Position numbers and translations under genes: made by a program
Notes under the pieces: model-generated
What the model saw: the letters and a program-made list of their open reading frames with translations, nothing else
The model's database searches: none
What the model was told of the DNA's origin: nothing
DNA from: Limosilactobacillus oris
Lineage (GTDB): Bacteria; Bacillota; Bacilli; Lactobacillales; Lactobacillaceae
Length of the DNA: 64,000 nt
Direction of reading: 5' to 3'
NCBI RefSeq assembly: GCF_025311495.1
Contig: NZ_CP104398.1
Coordinates: forward strand, 868,001 to 932,000
Shown: one piece after another, positions 1 to 7,330 of the stretch
Position numbering within the stretch: position 1 is the first letter of the stretch
Layout of the letters: every line of letters begins with the position of its first letter

Positions 1-298
1 CTCCTAATATGAATAGCCAAGTAACAATGGCTGCTTCATTAAATTCACCAATAATGAAGGCACCGATTACCGCCAGCGATACTAAAACATCAATAGAAAT
101 TAATTTAACCCTTAAAGATGAAATAGCCGTCAAAACAATTGGAAGCACTCCAACAATCCCCACTATAAGCATTAAAGCCTGGTATGGTAAATTCATGTGC
201 AATAGCCATTTAGATCCTTCAGCAAGCAACAGCAGAATAGTATTAACAAGCAAAAGCTGCTTTTTGTACCTCATAAAAAATTGTTGTAACTTAATCAT
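1..298 (-). CDS. heavy-metal P-type ATPase, N-terminal part (runs off the left edge)
   Basis: Only the first 99 codons are inside the window. The minus-strand frame begins MIKLQQFFMRYKKQ at 298 and shows hydrophobic helices at about residues 14-28 and 38-57. The stretch SIDVLVSLAVIGAF and the following TWLFILG form the conserved N-terminal membrane block of P1B-type ATPases (CadA/ZntA-like exporters that pump soft or divalent metals using ATP). No HMA metal-binding domain precedes the membrane part. The start is supported by an AAAGGAAG ribosome site 9 nt upstream. The phosphorylation and ATP-binding domains would lie outside the window, so substrate metal cannot be judged. The family call rests on the short N-terminus only. 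Confidence 0.82.
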   Translation of the reverse strand, partial: MIKLQQFFMRYKKQLLLVNTILLLLAEGSKWLLHMNLPYQALMLIVGIVGVLPIVLTAISSLRVKLISIDVLVSLAVIGAFIIGEFNEAAIVTWLFILG

Positions 299-328
299 TT
301 TTCACCACTTCCTTTCTTGACACTACAT

Positions 329-371
329 ATTATAGGTAAAAAACAATTTAGGTAACTTGACTGTTATCAAG
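329..371 (-). promoter_or_regulatory. probable promoter and dyad upstream of the P-type ATPase
   Basis: On the minus strand a perfect TATAAT (329-334) lies about 30 nt before the ATPase start. No good -35 is seen at 16-18 bp, which would suit an activated promoter. A dyad CTTGA-N6-TCAAG (356-371) sits just upstream and could be an operator for a metal sensor. This is inference; the sensor gene is not in the window. Confidence 0.4.
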
Positions 372-393
372 ATACTAGTGTCTTTTTATATTT

Positions 394-420
394 GGCAGAT
401 TGTAAAATTTAAGTTGAACA
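394..420 (+). repeat. left terminal inverted repeat of the IS30 element
   Basis: Begins GGCAGATTGT and ends with AAGTTGAACA. It pairs with 1422-1448. Confidence 0.8.
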
Positions 421-494
421 TTTAAGTGGACAGAAAAGCCCATCAAGGTCTTTAATGGTGTTACCTCAACATTCCATTAGAAAGAAGGACCTTG

Positions 495-1418
495 ATGAGC
501 ACCACTATTTTATCATTCCAGCACCGCGTTGTCATTGAAACGCTTCATAATGAAGGACGTTCCTTGCGATACATCGCTAACTACTTAGGCTTTAGTAAGG
601 CCACCATCTTTAACGAACTTCACCGGCTAAATAGTGAGTACCAGGCTGAGCTAGCGCAAACTGACTTTGAACAAAAGGTTAGTCAACGGGGGCGGAAGCC
701 TTCGCTCACTAAAAACCTTAAACACTTGGTCGAGGAAAAGATTCAAGTCCAGAAGTGGTCCCCTGAACAAGTTGCCCATGTGGTTGGGATTGCCTACAAG
801 ACGGTTTATAACTGGATTGATCAAAAATGGCTTGATGTGCAGTTATCTGATTTGCCTGATCATGGAATACGTCGCCATCACGCTAAAGAAAAGCGTGGTA
901 CATTCAGTCACGGCCGCTCAATTGAGGAGCGTCCTCATAAAATCGAAACTCGCCAGGAATTTGGCCACTTTGAAGCTGACACCGTGCTTTCTGGCAAGCG
1001 TAAAGGTCAAGCTGTGGCTACTTTTGTGGAGCGTAAGAGTCGCCTGACAATGGTTAAACGGCTCCATGGTCGCGACAGTCAGTCCATGACTCAAGCCGTA
1101 CTTGAACTAGCTAGTCAACTTCAAGACAAACTCAAGACGCTGACCGTAGATCATGGTAAAGAGTTCGCTAACTACCAGGCAATTGAACAGCGAACTGGTA
1201 CTCCGGTTTATTTTGCCCATGCTTATTCACCACATGAACGCGGTAGTAATGAGAACCGTAACCGAGTTTTACGGCGCTTTATTCCTAAAGGCCAAGCCAT
1301 TGAAGAACTAAGTGAGCACCAACTGGTTCAAATTAATTGGTATTTGAATTCACGGCCACTTAAATATCTTAACTGGCATACACCAATCGAGATCTTCCTG
1401 CTTAATTTACGTCATTAA
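495..1418 (+). CDS. IS30-family transposase
   Basis: A 307-residue DDE transposase that cuts and joins the element's ends. An N-terminal helix-turn-helix (SLRYIANYLGFSKATIFNEL, about residues 22-42) binds the repeats. The catalytic triad is visible as D in FEADTVLSGKRKG (about 159), D in TVDHGKEFANY (about 218) and E in GSNENRNRVLRRF (about 253). The ATG at 495 is preferred over a TTG one codon earlier, with an AGAAGGA ribosome site before it. The reading frame is complete, so the element may be active. An overlapping out-of-frame ORF (667-1047) is a shadow. Confidence 0.92.
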   Translation: MSTTILSFQHRVVIETLHNEGRSLRYIANYLGFSKATIFNELHRLNSEYQAELAQTDFEQKVSQRGRKPSLTKNLKHLVEEKIQVQKWSPEQVAHVVGIAYKTVYNWIDQKWLDVQLSDLPDHGIRRHHAKEKRGTFSHGRSIEERPHKIETRQEFGHFEADTVLSGKRKGQAVATFVERKSRLTMVKRLHGRDSQSMTQAVLELASQLQDKLKTLTVDHGKEFANYQAIEQRTGTPVYFAHAYSPHERGSNENRNRVLRRFIPKGQAIEELSEHQLVQINWYLNSRPLKYLNWHTPIEIFLLNLRH

Positions 1419-1421
1419 ATT

Positions 1422-1448
1422 CGTTCAAGTTATTTCTTGCAATCTGCC
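1422..1448 (-). repeat. right terminal inverted repeat of the IS30 element
   Basis: Its complement begins GGCAGATTGC and ends ACTTGAACG, matching the left end except at about six inner positions. Confidence 0.8.
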
Positions 1449-1560
1449 TTTTAGAATAGTTTTGATTAATTATCGTAATCTTTATCTTCTCCTTTCTTCG
1501 ATCAACTTAATAAAACGCAATGGGCAAAAAATAAGTACCATATGTTAAAATTTCTAGATA

Positions 1561-1580
1561 GTTGGCTATACATAACTAAC
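1561..1580. promoter_or_regulatory. imperfect 20-bp palindrome upstream of the DUF389 gene
   Basis: GTTGGCTATA/CATAACTAAC is a near-palindrome about 90 bp before the DUF389 start; roughly 8 of 10 positions per half match, counting the weak pair. A further GTTAGT downstream (about 1629) could pair with ACTAAC here. It may be an operator or part of a leader fold. No known motif was recognised. Confidence 0.25.
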
Positions 1581-1671
1581 AAGTCTTAATACATCTCGCT
1601 ATTTTTTAATGGCGGGACCTTATTATCAGTTAGTCAATAAGTAATTAAAATTACAAGGAGGCAGGACCATT

Positions 1672-2898
1672 ATGTTAACCAATACTTTTATCAAAAAGCT
1701 TACGAATGACAGTAAACTAAATATTGAGAATCTTGTAATCCTAACATGTGCAATATTCATTGCTAGTATTGGATTGAACATGAACTCAACAGCAACGATT
1801 ATCGGGGCAATGTTGATTTCACCACTTATGTCTCCTTTATTAGCTATTGGTACTGGACTGGCTATTTACGACATAAAATTAATTAAAAACGGTAGTACGA
1901 CAATCCTCGTAGAAATCATTATTAGTCTTTTAGCTTCAACCAGTTATTTCTTTTTTTCACCGCTTTCTTATGCAAGTAAAGAAATTATCGCTCGAACTAG
2001 CCCAACTATTTGGGACGTAATGATTGCATTCTTCGGAGGAGTAGCAGGAATTATTGGTGCTAGCAAAAAAGAAGCTACTAACATTGTACCAGGCGTTGCT
2101 ATCGCTACGGCATTAATGCCTCCGCTTTGTACAGTCGGCTATGGAATTGCTTCGCATAATTTAACATTCTTTCTAGGTGCCTCTTATCTCTTTTTAATTA
2201 ATGCAGTATTTATCATTTTAACTGCATTTTTAGGAGTTAAGACTATGCGGTATTTAAGCCATGCTAATAATTATTCTACTAGCTTTTTTCGTTTGCCTAC
2301 TAGAAAAGAGTTTTTCTTTATAATTGCCATATTATCATTGACTATTCCAAGTATATTTTCTGCAAAACAAATGGTACAACAATCAATTATTGAAAATAAT
2401 GTCCATAAATTAGTTGCGTCCGAATTTGCTGATTCACTAGTTATTAAAGAAGATATTGATAACCAAAATAAAACTATTAACCTGACAATCTCTGGCTCCA
2501 AAGAAAATTCTCAAAAAATTAAACGTATCAAAAAAAGATTAACCAATTATAACCTTAAAGACTATTCATTAAATGTTATCCAGGTAGCGCAGCTTAATGC
2601 AGCAACTGAGACGCAGCTAAATAATCAGGTAACAAGTATCATTAACCGACAAAGACAAACAGAAGATGAGAAGAATAAAAGGCGTTTAATCAAGCAAAAT
2701 AAACAAAACAAGAAAATTGCTAAGTTATCACATAATATTAATTCTGTCACTTCAGTTAGTGACACTAACAACAATCATTCCATCATTGTGGAACTTCACA
2801 AGAAAATAAATCGTGAACAGAAGGAACAATTGACGATAAAAATAAAAAAGAACTTTCCTCATATTGATAAAATTGAATATGTATTAGAGGATTCCTAA
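1672..2898 (+). CDS. DUF389 family integral membrane protein
   Basis: A 408-residue protein. The N-terminal half (about residues 18-235) has six or seven membrane helices and the DUF389 hallmarks IGAMLISPLMSPL (about 44-57), FFGGVAGIIGAS (about 120) and VPGVAIATALMPPL (about 139-152). The C-terminal 170 residues are Lys/Asn-rich and soluble, with a region rich in Lys and Gln. The family (related to TIGR00341/TIGR00271) has no established biochemical function. An AAGGAGG site precedes the ATG. The gene is AT-rich like its neighbours and stands alone on the plus strand between an IS30 element and a recombinase remnant, which suggests acquisition with the accessory segment. Confidence 0.85.
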   Translation: MLTNTFIKKLTNDSKLNIENLVILTCAIFIASIGLNMNSTATIIGAMLISPLMSPLLAIGTGLAIYDIKLIKNGSTTILVEIIISLLASTSYFFFSPLSYASKEIIARTSPTIWDVMIAFFGGVAGIIGASKKEATNIVPGVAIATALMPPLCTVGYGIASHNLTFFLGASYLFLINAVFIILTAFLGVKTMRYLSHANNYSTSFFRLPTRKEFFFIIAILSLTIPSIFSAKQMVQQSIIENNVHKLVASEFADSLVIKEDIDNQNKTINLTISGSKENSQKIKRIKKRLTNYNLKDYSLNVIQVAQLNAATETQLNNQVTSIINRQRQTEDEKNKRRLIKQNKQNKKIAKLSHNINSVTSVSDTNNNHSIIVELHKKINREQKEQLTIKIKKNFPHIDKIEYVLEDS

Positions 2899-3049
2899 AA
2901 AAGCTACTATTAACAAAGATTATTGCTTAATATCTGTCATAAAGCGTAATGAAACACAAAATAGTAATTCAATTACTATGTCGATCTCTTTGTGATTTCT
3001 AAAGACTTGCTTCGCTTCGACGGAGGGTTCCCTACAGGCTAGCTTCGTG

Positions 3050-3087
3050 TCGAAAAACGAACTAGCAAGCTAGTTCTGTCTCCTTTT
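3050..3087 (+). terminator. hairpin terminator of the GGAG...ACAGAACTAG repeat family
   Basis: GAACTAGC-AA-GCTAGTTC (3059-3076) is a perfect 8-bp stem followed by TGTCTCCTTTTTC. The complement resembles the longer terminators at 53393-53442 and, more distantly, 21562-21615. The outer GGAGTGGG arm is missing here, so this is a reduced copy. It would end transcripts coming from the DUF389 gene. Confidence 0.55.
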
Positions 3088-3224
3088 TCAGTCTGTGATA
3101 TTTAACTTGAAAGCGATTCGATGCGGATCTGTTTTATAATCATATCGAAAATTCGCAGGAGAGTTGTATACTCGACGTATATGACAAAAATATTCGGCTT
3201 TATGGTTAGAATCTTTATTTTACA

Positions 3225-3981
3225 AAAAGTGAAGAATGAAGGCATTATGCCACAATACTACGTGGAGAATGATCACCCGGCGATTATTCCCAAGTCTGTT
3301 TTCATGCAAGTCCAGCAGATCATCAAGCAGCGACATAACAGAATTACCACTAAAAATGGCAAGCACAGGCGACTTAATGGTAAATATTGCTTCTCTCAAA
3401 AATTATTCTGCGGTAAATGCGGTGATATCTTGCAACGGAACATGTGGTATCGACCGGAAAAAGTGGTAGTCCGGCGATGTGCAAGCCGCGTAAGACGCAG
3501 TAAGACTGGCCGGCGATGCATGATTCGAAACGTCAAAGAACCATTGCTGAAGGAAGCCACCGTTGAAGCATTCAATCAGCTCATTGAAGGGCATGAGTTG
3601 GCCAGTAAACAAATTAAAGCTAACATCATGAAGGTCATTAAGAACTCTAAAGGCCCAACACTTGATCAAATCGACCAACAGTTGGAAGAGGTGCAGATGA
3701 AGCTTATCCAGGCTGCTAACCAGCACCAGGACTGTGATGCCCTTACACAACAAATCATGGACCTGCGGAAGCAAAAGGAAAAAGTCCAAAGTCGTGAAAC
3801 TGATCAACAAGCCAAACTACACAGCCTTGATGAAATCAAGGAATTAGTCGAATTGCACAAGTATGGCTTAGTGGATTTTGATGAACAACTGGTTCGTCGT
3901 TTGGTAGAAAAAATCACCATCTTCCAACGCTACATGGAGTTCACGTTTAAAGATGGTGAAGTAATTAGGGTTAATATGTGA
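3225..3981 (+). pseudogene. large serine recombinase, C-terminal remnant
   Basis: From about 3225 the frame encodes VKNEGIMPQYYVENDHPAII, a stretch typical of the Recombinase domain of large serine integrases/resolvases. A zinc ribbon follows (CGKC ... C ... C, about 3412-3520), then a coiled-coil region (about 3650-3850) and the usual C-terminal end. The N-terminal resolvase domain with the catalytic serine is absent. The 100 bp before this point can be read from 3121 but resemble nothing. The gene therefore cannot be functional and marks an old integration event. A complete family member would have about 450-550 residues; here about 250 remain. Confidence 0.75.
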
Positions 3982-4003
3982 AAATAATCTGGCAATACAG
4001 CAC

Positions 4004-4414
4004 TCAGCTATTTTGGCTGGGTGTTATTTTAATAGGCCAGTTTTTAAATGGATCTAGTTCAGGATCTATTTTTACTGGTTTAGGAAACTCAAACTTGTTA
4101 GTCGGTCCCGTACCCCAGCGTGGATTACTATGTAAAATTGCTTCAAGTTTAGTAATTCTGCTTGTCGGGACAAAAGTTACTATGCTATTGAAGCTTCTTA
4201 ATTTAGAAGTTTCTTCATCCAAATCATACTGACTAATTTCGACTGTTTGAACTTTTCCTTGCCCAAGAAAAGTATCCCAAAATCCAACACATATTTTACC
4301 GTCGTCCATTGTTACTCTAACTTTTTCGCCAATTGGATTAGCCTTTAGCTGATCAAAGTCACAAGAATATTGCTCAACAGCTTTTCCAGCTAAATTGTAC
4401 TGAATAAATTTCAT
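4004..4414 (-). CDS. small protein of unknown function next to mrr
   Basis: I do not recognise this protein. From the ATG at 4414 it has 136 residues (MKFIQYNLAGKAVEQ), with GAGGA 6 nt upstream. An alternative ATG at 4426 adds four residues and lies 4 nt after the mrr stop. Residues about 27-55 (EKVRVTMDDGKICVGFWD) alternate like a small beta-barrel of the Sm/SH3 type. The C-terminus is rich in Pro and Lys. No signal peptide or membrane helix is seen. The tight spacing behind mrr implies co-transcription, and the product may be a partner or accessory of the nuclease. That role is inference from position only. Confidence 0.65.
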   Translation of the reverse strand: MKFIQYNLAGKAVEQYSCDFDQLKANPIGEKVRVTMDDGKICVGFWDTFLGQGKVQTVEISQYDLDEETSKLRSFNSIVTFVPTSRITKLEAILHSNPRWGTGPTNKFEFPKPVKIDPELDPFKNWPIKITPSQNS

Positions 4415-4430
4415 GATTTTCCTCATTAAT

Positions 4431-5318
4431 TTAATCCTTATCCAGGTAAAAATCTTTCAATCGGTAAGTAGTTACCGGGTTAACATAATAGTTGTATTTT
4501 GCTACCAAGTCACAAACTTGATCGCCATTAATCAATGTGATGATGCGAGTTCCTTCTCGAGCCGTCCTGACTGCTTCTCTTGTGAAGTCGGAATTAGTAA
4601 TAAAAATACCAAATTCAGCATTAAACTTGTCCATTGCACCGCGAAATTTATCGATCTCCGGTGCTGATACTTTACCCTGCCAACGCTTAGCCTGAAGCGC
4701 TACCCGCGTAGTCCGATAATCATCAGAACGAACATATCCGAATCCGTCGATTCCTCCATCAGCCACGTATTGAACACCCTTTTCATCGTCGACATCTATT
4801 CCCATTTTGGTAAGTAACCCACGACAAAAGAGTTCAAATTTTTTAGGATTCATCTTCATTAATGCATCCAATAACTGTTGACGCCAAGGGGCTTCTATTT
4901 CATCCGAATCGTTACTATCTTCAATATTGGTTTTCTCAGGGACGGATGCCTTATTTTGTTTTTGTTTTGAAATCATCTTTTCTACTACTGGTCGAACATC
5001 ACGATCACCATCAAAAGACGACAAATCAACATTACGGCCCTTCTCTGATAACTCAAGTAGTCGTCCATCTTGTATAAGATACCCAGTCATAATCAGATAC
5101 TTAACGGCATAATTAAGCGTCCACGCAAACGGACTGTATTTATTCCCCGTCTTTTTAGAAACCTTAATTTTATCTACTTCATCCTCTGAAATAGCATTTG
5201 AGTTATCGTGAATGTCCTGACGTATTTCTTTCCTAGTAACCTGCCCGCCTAACCGATGCATTGATTTCAGTATTTCGTTCATCGTTAGATTTTCAATATT
5301 GATTTGTCTATTTGCCAT
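4431..5318 (-). CDS. mrr: Mrr-type restriction endonuclease (type IV)
   Basis: A 295-residue protein with the two-domain Mrr layout. An N-terminal winged-helix region (about residues 10-100, TMNEILKSMHRLGG) is joined by an acidic linker (about 120-142) to an Mrr_cat nuclease domain (about 150-285). The PD-(D/E)xK-like site is visible as D191 in ADGGIDGFGY and Q209-x-K211 in ALQAKRW; E162 in KFELFCRGLL is the usual helical acid. Family members cut DNA carrying foreign methylation. The gene precedes the unknown small gene at 4004-4414 and lies beside recombinase and IS relics, a typical defence-gene setting. Base composition is lower in GC than the core genes to its right. Confidence 0.88.
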   Translation of the reverse strand: MANRQINIENLTMNEILKSMHRLGGQVTRKEIRQDIHDNSNAISEDEVDKIKVSKKTGNKYSPFAWTLNYAVKYLIMTGYLIQDGRLLELSEKGRNVDLSSFDGDRDVRPVVEKMISKQKQNKASVPEKTNIEDSNDSDEIEAPWRQQLLDALMKMNPKKFELFCRGLLTKMGIDVDDEKGVQYVADGGIDGFGYVRSDDYRTTRVALQAKRWQGKVSAPEIDKFRGAMDKFNAEFGIFITNSDFTREAVRTAREGTRIITLINGDQVCDLVAKYNYYVNPVTTYRLKDFYLDKD

Positions 5319-5353
5319 CCTGTTTACCGCCTTAATAATCTTTCAATATTAAT

Positions 5354-5359
5354 ATTATA
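5354..5359 (-). promoter_or_regulatory. -10 box of the mrr promoter
   Basis: TATAAT on the minus strand about 36 nt upstream of the mrr start, inside the short palindrome AATATTAATATT. No convincing -35 is seen. Confidence 0.4.
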
Positions 5360-5533
5360 CGTCAAGTACACAACTGTCCTGCAAATTTTCTAATTTTCAA
5401 TCAAAATACAATATTGCTTCCATCTACTCAACCCTCAGCACCAAATTCACCCTTTTTTACACCAGTTATATTTACCTTCATATCAACGCTCACCTCTACT
5501 TTCACTATCCTAATCAGCACGACCTGCCAAACT
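5360..5533. other. intergenic stretch without recognisable gene
   Basis: Pyrimidine-rich on the plus strand, with no open frame supported by a ribosome site. I see nothing coding between mrr and the direct repeats at 5534. Confidence 0.5.
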
Positions 5534-5580
5534 GGACATTCACCTACTCGACTATCGAAATAGGACATTGAACACTCGAC
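5534..5580. repeat. two direct repeats, possibly an IS21-type end relic
   Basis: GGACATTCACCTACTCGAC (5534-5552) and GGACATTGAACACTCGAC (5563-5580) are imperfect copies 29 bp apart. On the minus strand they read TGTCCTATTTCG and TGTCCAGTTTGG, like the multiple internal repeats at ends of IS21-family elements. No istA/istB is nearby, so at most this is a relic. Confidence 0.4.
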
Positions 5581-5599
5581 CCGCCAGCTCCAAATAGAA

Positions 5600-5644
5600 A
5601 AAGTGTACTAATCCCGCTCGTCAAAATCAGAATTAGTACACTTT
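5600..5644 (-). terminator. rlmD terminator
   Basis: A perfect 13-bp inverted repeat, AAAGTGTACTAAT and its complement, with a 19-nt loop (arms 5600-5612 and 5632-5644). On the minus strand it is followed by TTTCTATTT, about 40 nt after the rlmD stop. The stem is AT-rich but long. Confidence 0.65.
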
Positions 5645-5682
5645 CAATCAGCTATAAATGCCGTCATACCGGCGTTTATCGG

Positions 5683-7059
5683 CTATTTTTCTGTACGTTC
5701 AATGACAGTAACGCTCTCAACATGCGTCGTCTGCGGGAACTGGTCGACGGGCTGGATGGGCTTCGTGACGTGGTAGCCAACTTCCGCAAAGCGTTGAATG
5801 TCCCGCACCAGGGTCGCTGGATTGCAAGACACGTAGATCACTTTTTGCGGTGCCATCTTGCCGGTGGCCTCAATCAGTGACTCCGCCAAGCCCTTGCGCG
5901 GTGGGTCGACGATCACCACGTCCGGTTTCAAGCCTGCCGCCTGCCACTTGGCAAACTGCTCTTCGGCCTTACCGACCACGAATTCAGCGTTCTTAATCCC
6001 GTTTCGCTTGGCATTGTGCTTGGCGTCCGCAATCGCGGCGGGCACGATTTCGACCCCATAGACCTGCTTGGCGTGCTTAGCCACCGCCAGCGAAATCGTC
6101 CCGATCCCGCAGTAGGCGTCAATCACCGTCTGGCTGCCATCCAGGCCCGCATTGTCAATCGCCGTCTGGTACAGCCGCTCCGTCTGCTGGGGATTCACCT
6201 GGTAGAAGGACAGCGGCGAAATCGCAAAGTCAATGCCGAGCAACTGATCGTGGATTTCGTCCTTGCCCCACAGCGTCTTATTGGTATCGCCCAACAGCTT
6301 ATTTGTCCGCTTATCGTTGATGTTCTGCACAATGCTCTTTACTTCCGGCACCCCGGCCACGATGCCGTCGACAATCTGCTCCGCCATCGGCAGGCGCTTC
6401 GTGTTCGTGACCAAAACGACCATCACTTCATGGCTGTAATAGCCCCGCCGCACCATCACCGTCCGGATAACGCCCTTGCCGGTCCGTTCATCATACGGCG
6501 TCACGTGGTACTTTCGCAATAAATCGCGGACGACGACAATTGCCTCGTCAATCTTGGGATCCTGGATGTAAAAGTCCTCGATTGGTACCAGGGTGTGGCT
6601 GCCCCGCTTATAAAAGCCGGTTTCCAGTTTGCCCCGGACCAGCTTGACGGGTACCTGGGCCTTATTCCGGTAGTGGTAAGGCCGCTCCATCCCCATTGTC
6701 GGCGCCACCTTAATCCCATCCAAGTGGGCCTTCGCCAATAATTCTTCAATCTGGTGCTGCTTAAAACGCAACTGTGCCGGGTACTTCAAGTGACCCAGTG
6801 GGGCGATTCCAGTCTGGATGTACTTCTTATCCTTCACGTCCACCCGGTCGGCGCTCTTCGTCTGCCAAGCCATCACCCGGCCCCAGGCAAAGTGGCGGGT
6901 CACCTTGGTTATCCGCACCGTCACTTCTTCTCCGGGCAGGGCGTTGGACACAAAGACTGGGAAGTCATCAATCTTGACGACCCCGTTACCCTCATATGTC
7001 AAATCAATTACCTGAGCCTGGTATTCTTCGTTTTTATGTACCGGAACGTTTACTTTCAC
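5683..7059 (-). CDS. rlmD: 23S rRNA (uracil-5-)-methyltransferase, RlmD/RlmCD type
   Basis: A 458-residue RumA-family enzyme that methylates C5 of a uridine in 23S rRNA using S-adenosylmethionine. It has a TRAM RNA-binding domain (about residues 10-68), the SAM loop VIDAYCGIGTISL (about 315), DPPRKG (about 386) and the catalytic cysteine motif YVSCNPATLVRD (about 410). The cysteine cluster that holds the 4Fe-4S centre in E. coli RlmD is absent: the equivalent region reads KKYIQTGIAPLGHLKY. GTG start at 7059 with GGAGG 7 nt upstream. Which uridine(s) are modified cannot be told; Gram-positive members may do two. It is transcribed alone, between two terminators. Confidence 0.9.
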   Translation of the reverse strand: MKVNVPVHKNEEYQAQVIDLTYEGNGVVKIDDFPVFVSNALPGEEVTVRITKVTRHFAWGRVMAWQTKSADRVDVKDKKYIQTGIAPLGHLKYPAQLRFKQHQIEELLAKAHLDGIKVAPTMGMERPYHYRNKAQVPVKLVRGKLETGFYKRGSHTLVPIEDFYIQDPKIDEAIVVVRDLLRKYHVTPYDERTGKGVIRTVMVRRGYYSHEVMVVLVTNTKRLPMAEQIVDGIVAGVPEVKSIVQNINDKRTNKLLGDTNKTLWGKDEIHDQLLGIDFAISPLSFYQVNPQQTERLYQTAIDNAGLDGSQTVIDAYCGIGTISLAVAKHAKQVYGVEIVPAAIADAKHNAKRNGIKNAEFVVGKAEEQFAKWQAAGLKPDVVIVDPPRKGLAESLIEATGKMAPQKVIYVSCNPATLVRDIQRFAEVGYHVTKPIQPVDQFPQTTHVESVTVIERTEK

Positions 7060-7140
7060 GATTCTGCCTCCATTAACGCTTATTCGATATGACTATTATT
7101 ACAAAATCCGCCCACTGCTTCAAGCAAAGGCGCACCCAGA

Positions 7141-7176
7141 CAAAAAGCCGAGAGAAAACAGCATTTCTCTCGGCTT
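7141..7176 (-). terminator. terminator behind dagK
   Basis: Perfect 13-bp stem AAGCCGAGAGAAA (7145-7157) with its complement at 7164-7176. On the minus strand it is followed by five T (7142-7146). It lies about 155 nt after dagK and just upstream of rlmD, ending the gatCAB-dagK transcript. Confidence 0.85.
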
Positions 7177-7330
7177 CGTTATTATATTGTTGATTCGACT
7201 TTCATCAAGATAACGTGCTTCGCCAGCACAGGATCGTGCCCTAGGTGTGAATACTCGCTCGGCCTGTTGCCATGCCAAGCAATGTTCTAGCTAGTCGTAC
7301 GCTCTGTCGAGGAACTGGCTCCGTACTTCT
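7177..7330. other. dagK 3' region, no gene seen
   Basis: About 150 nt between dagK and its terminator. It has a small hairpin GTGCT-N5-AGCAC and an inverted pair GTACG/CGTAC near 7297-7325, but no supported open frame. Confidence 0.4.

Larger units (their letters stand above)
394..1448 (+). mobile_element. complete IS30-family insertion sequence, about 1055 bp
   Basis: One transposase gene is enclosed by imperfect terminal inverted repeats of about 27 bp that both begin GGCAGATTG (394-420 and the complement of 1422-1448; about 21 of 27 positions agree). The bases TTT flank the element on both sides (391-393 and 1449-1451), consistent with a 3-bp target duplication. Length and organisation match the IS30 family. 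It sits between the P-type ATPase promoter region and the DUF389 gene and looks intact. Confidence 0.85.

Noticed and set aside
9-320. Plus-strand open frame of 103 codons at the left edge
   Set aside because: It is antisense to the P-type ATPase N-terminus, which has a ribosome site and clear family motifs.
1449-1510. GAAAGGAG followed by an open frame on the minus strand just right of IS30
   Set aside because: The only possible starter is ATT and the frame is cut by the IS after about ten codons, so it cannot be called a gene.
3001-3095. Possible CRISPR-like or tandem repeats near 3 kb
   Set aside because: Only inverted segments of one terminator-like repeat are present; there are no regularly spaced direct repeats.
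3121-3224. First 35 codons of the frame leading into the recombinase remnant
   Set aside because: They resemble nothing in the family and probably are read-in from non-coding DNA, so the pseudogene is listed from 3225.
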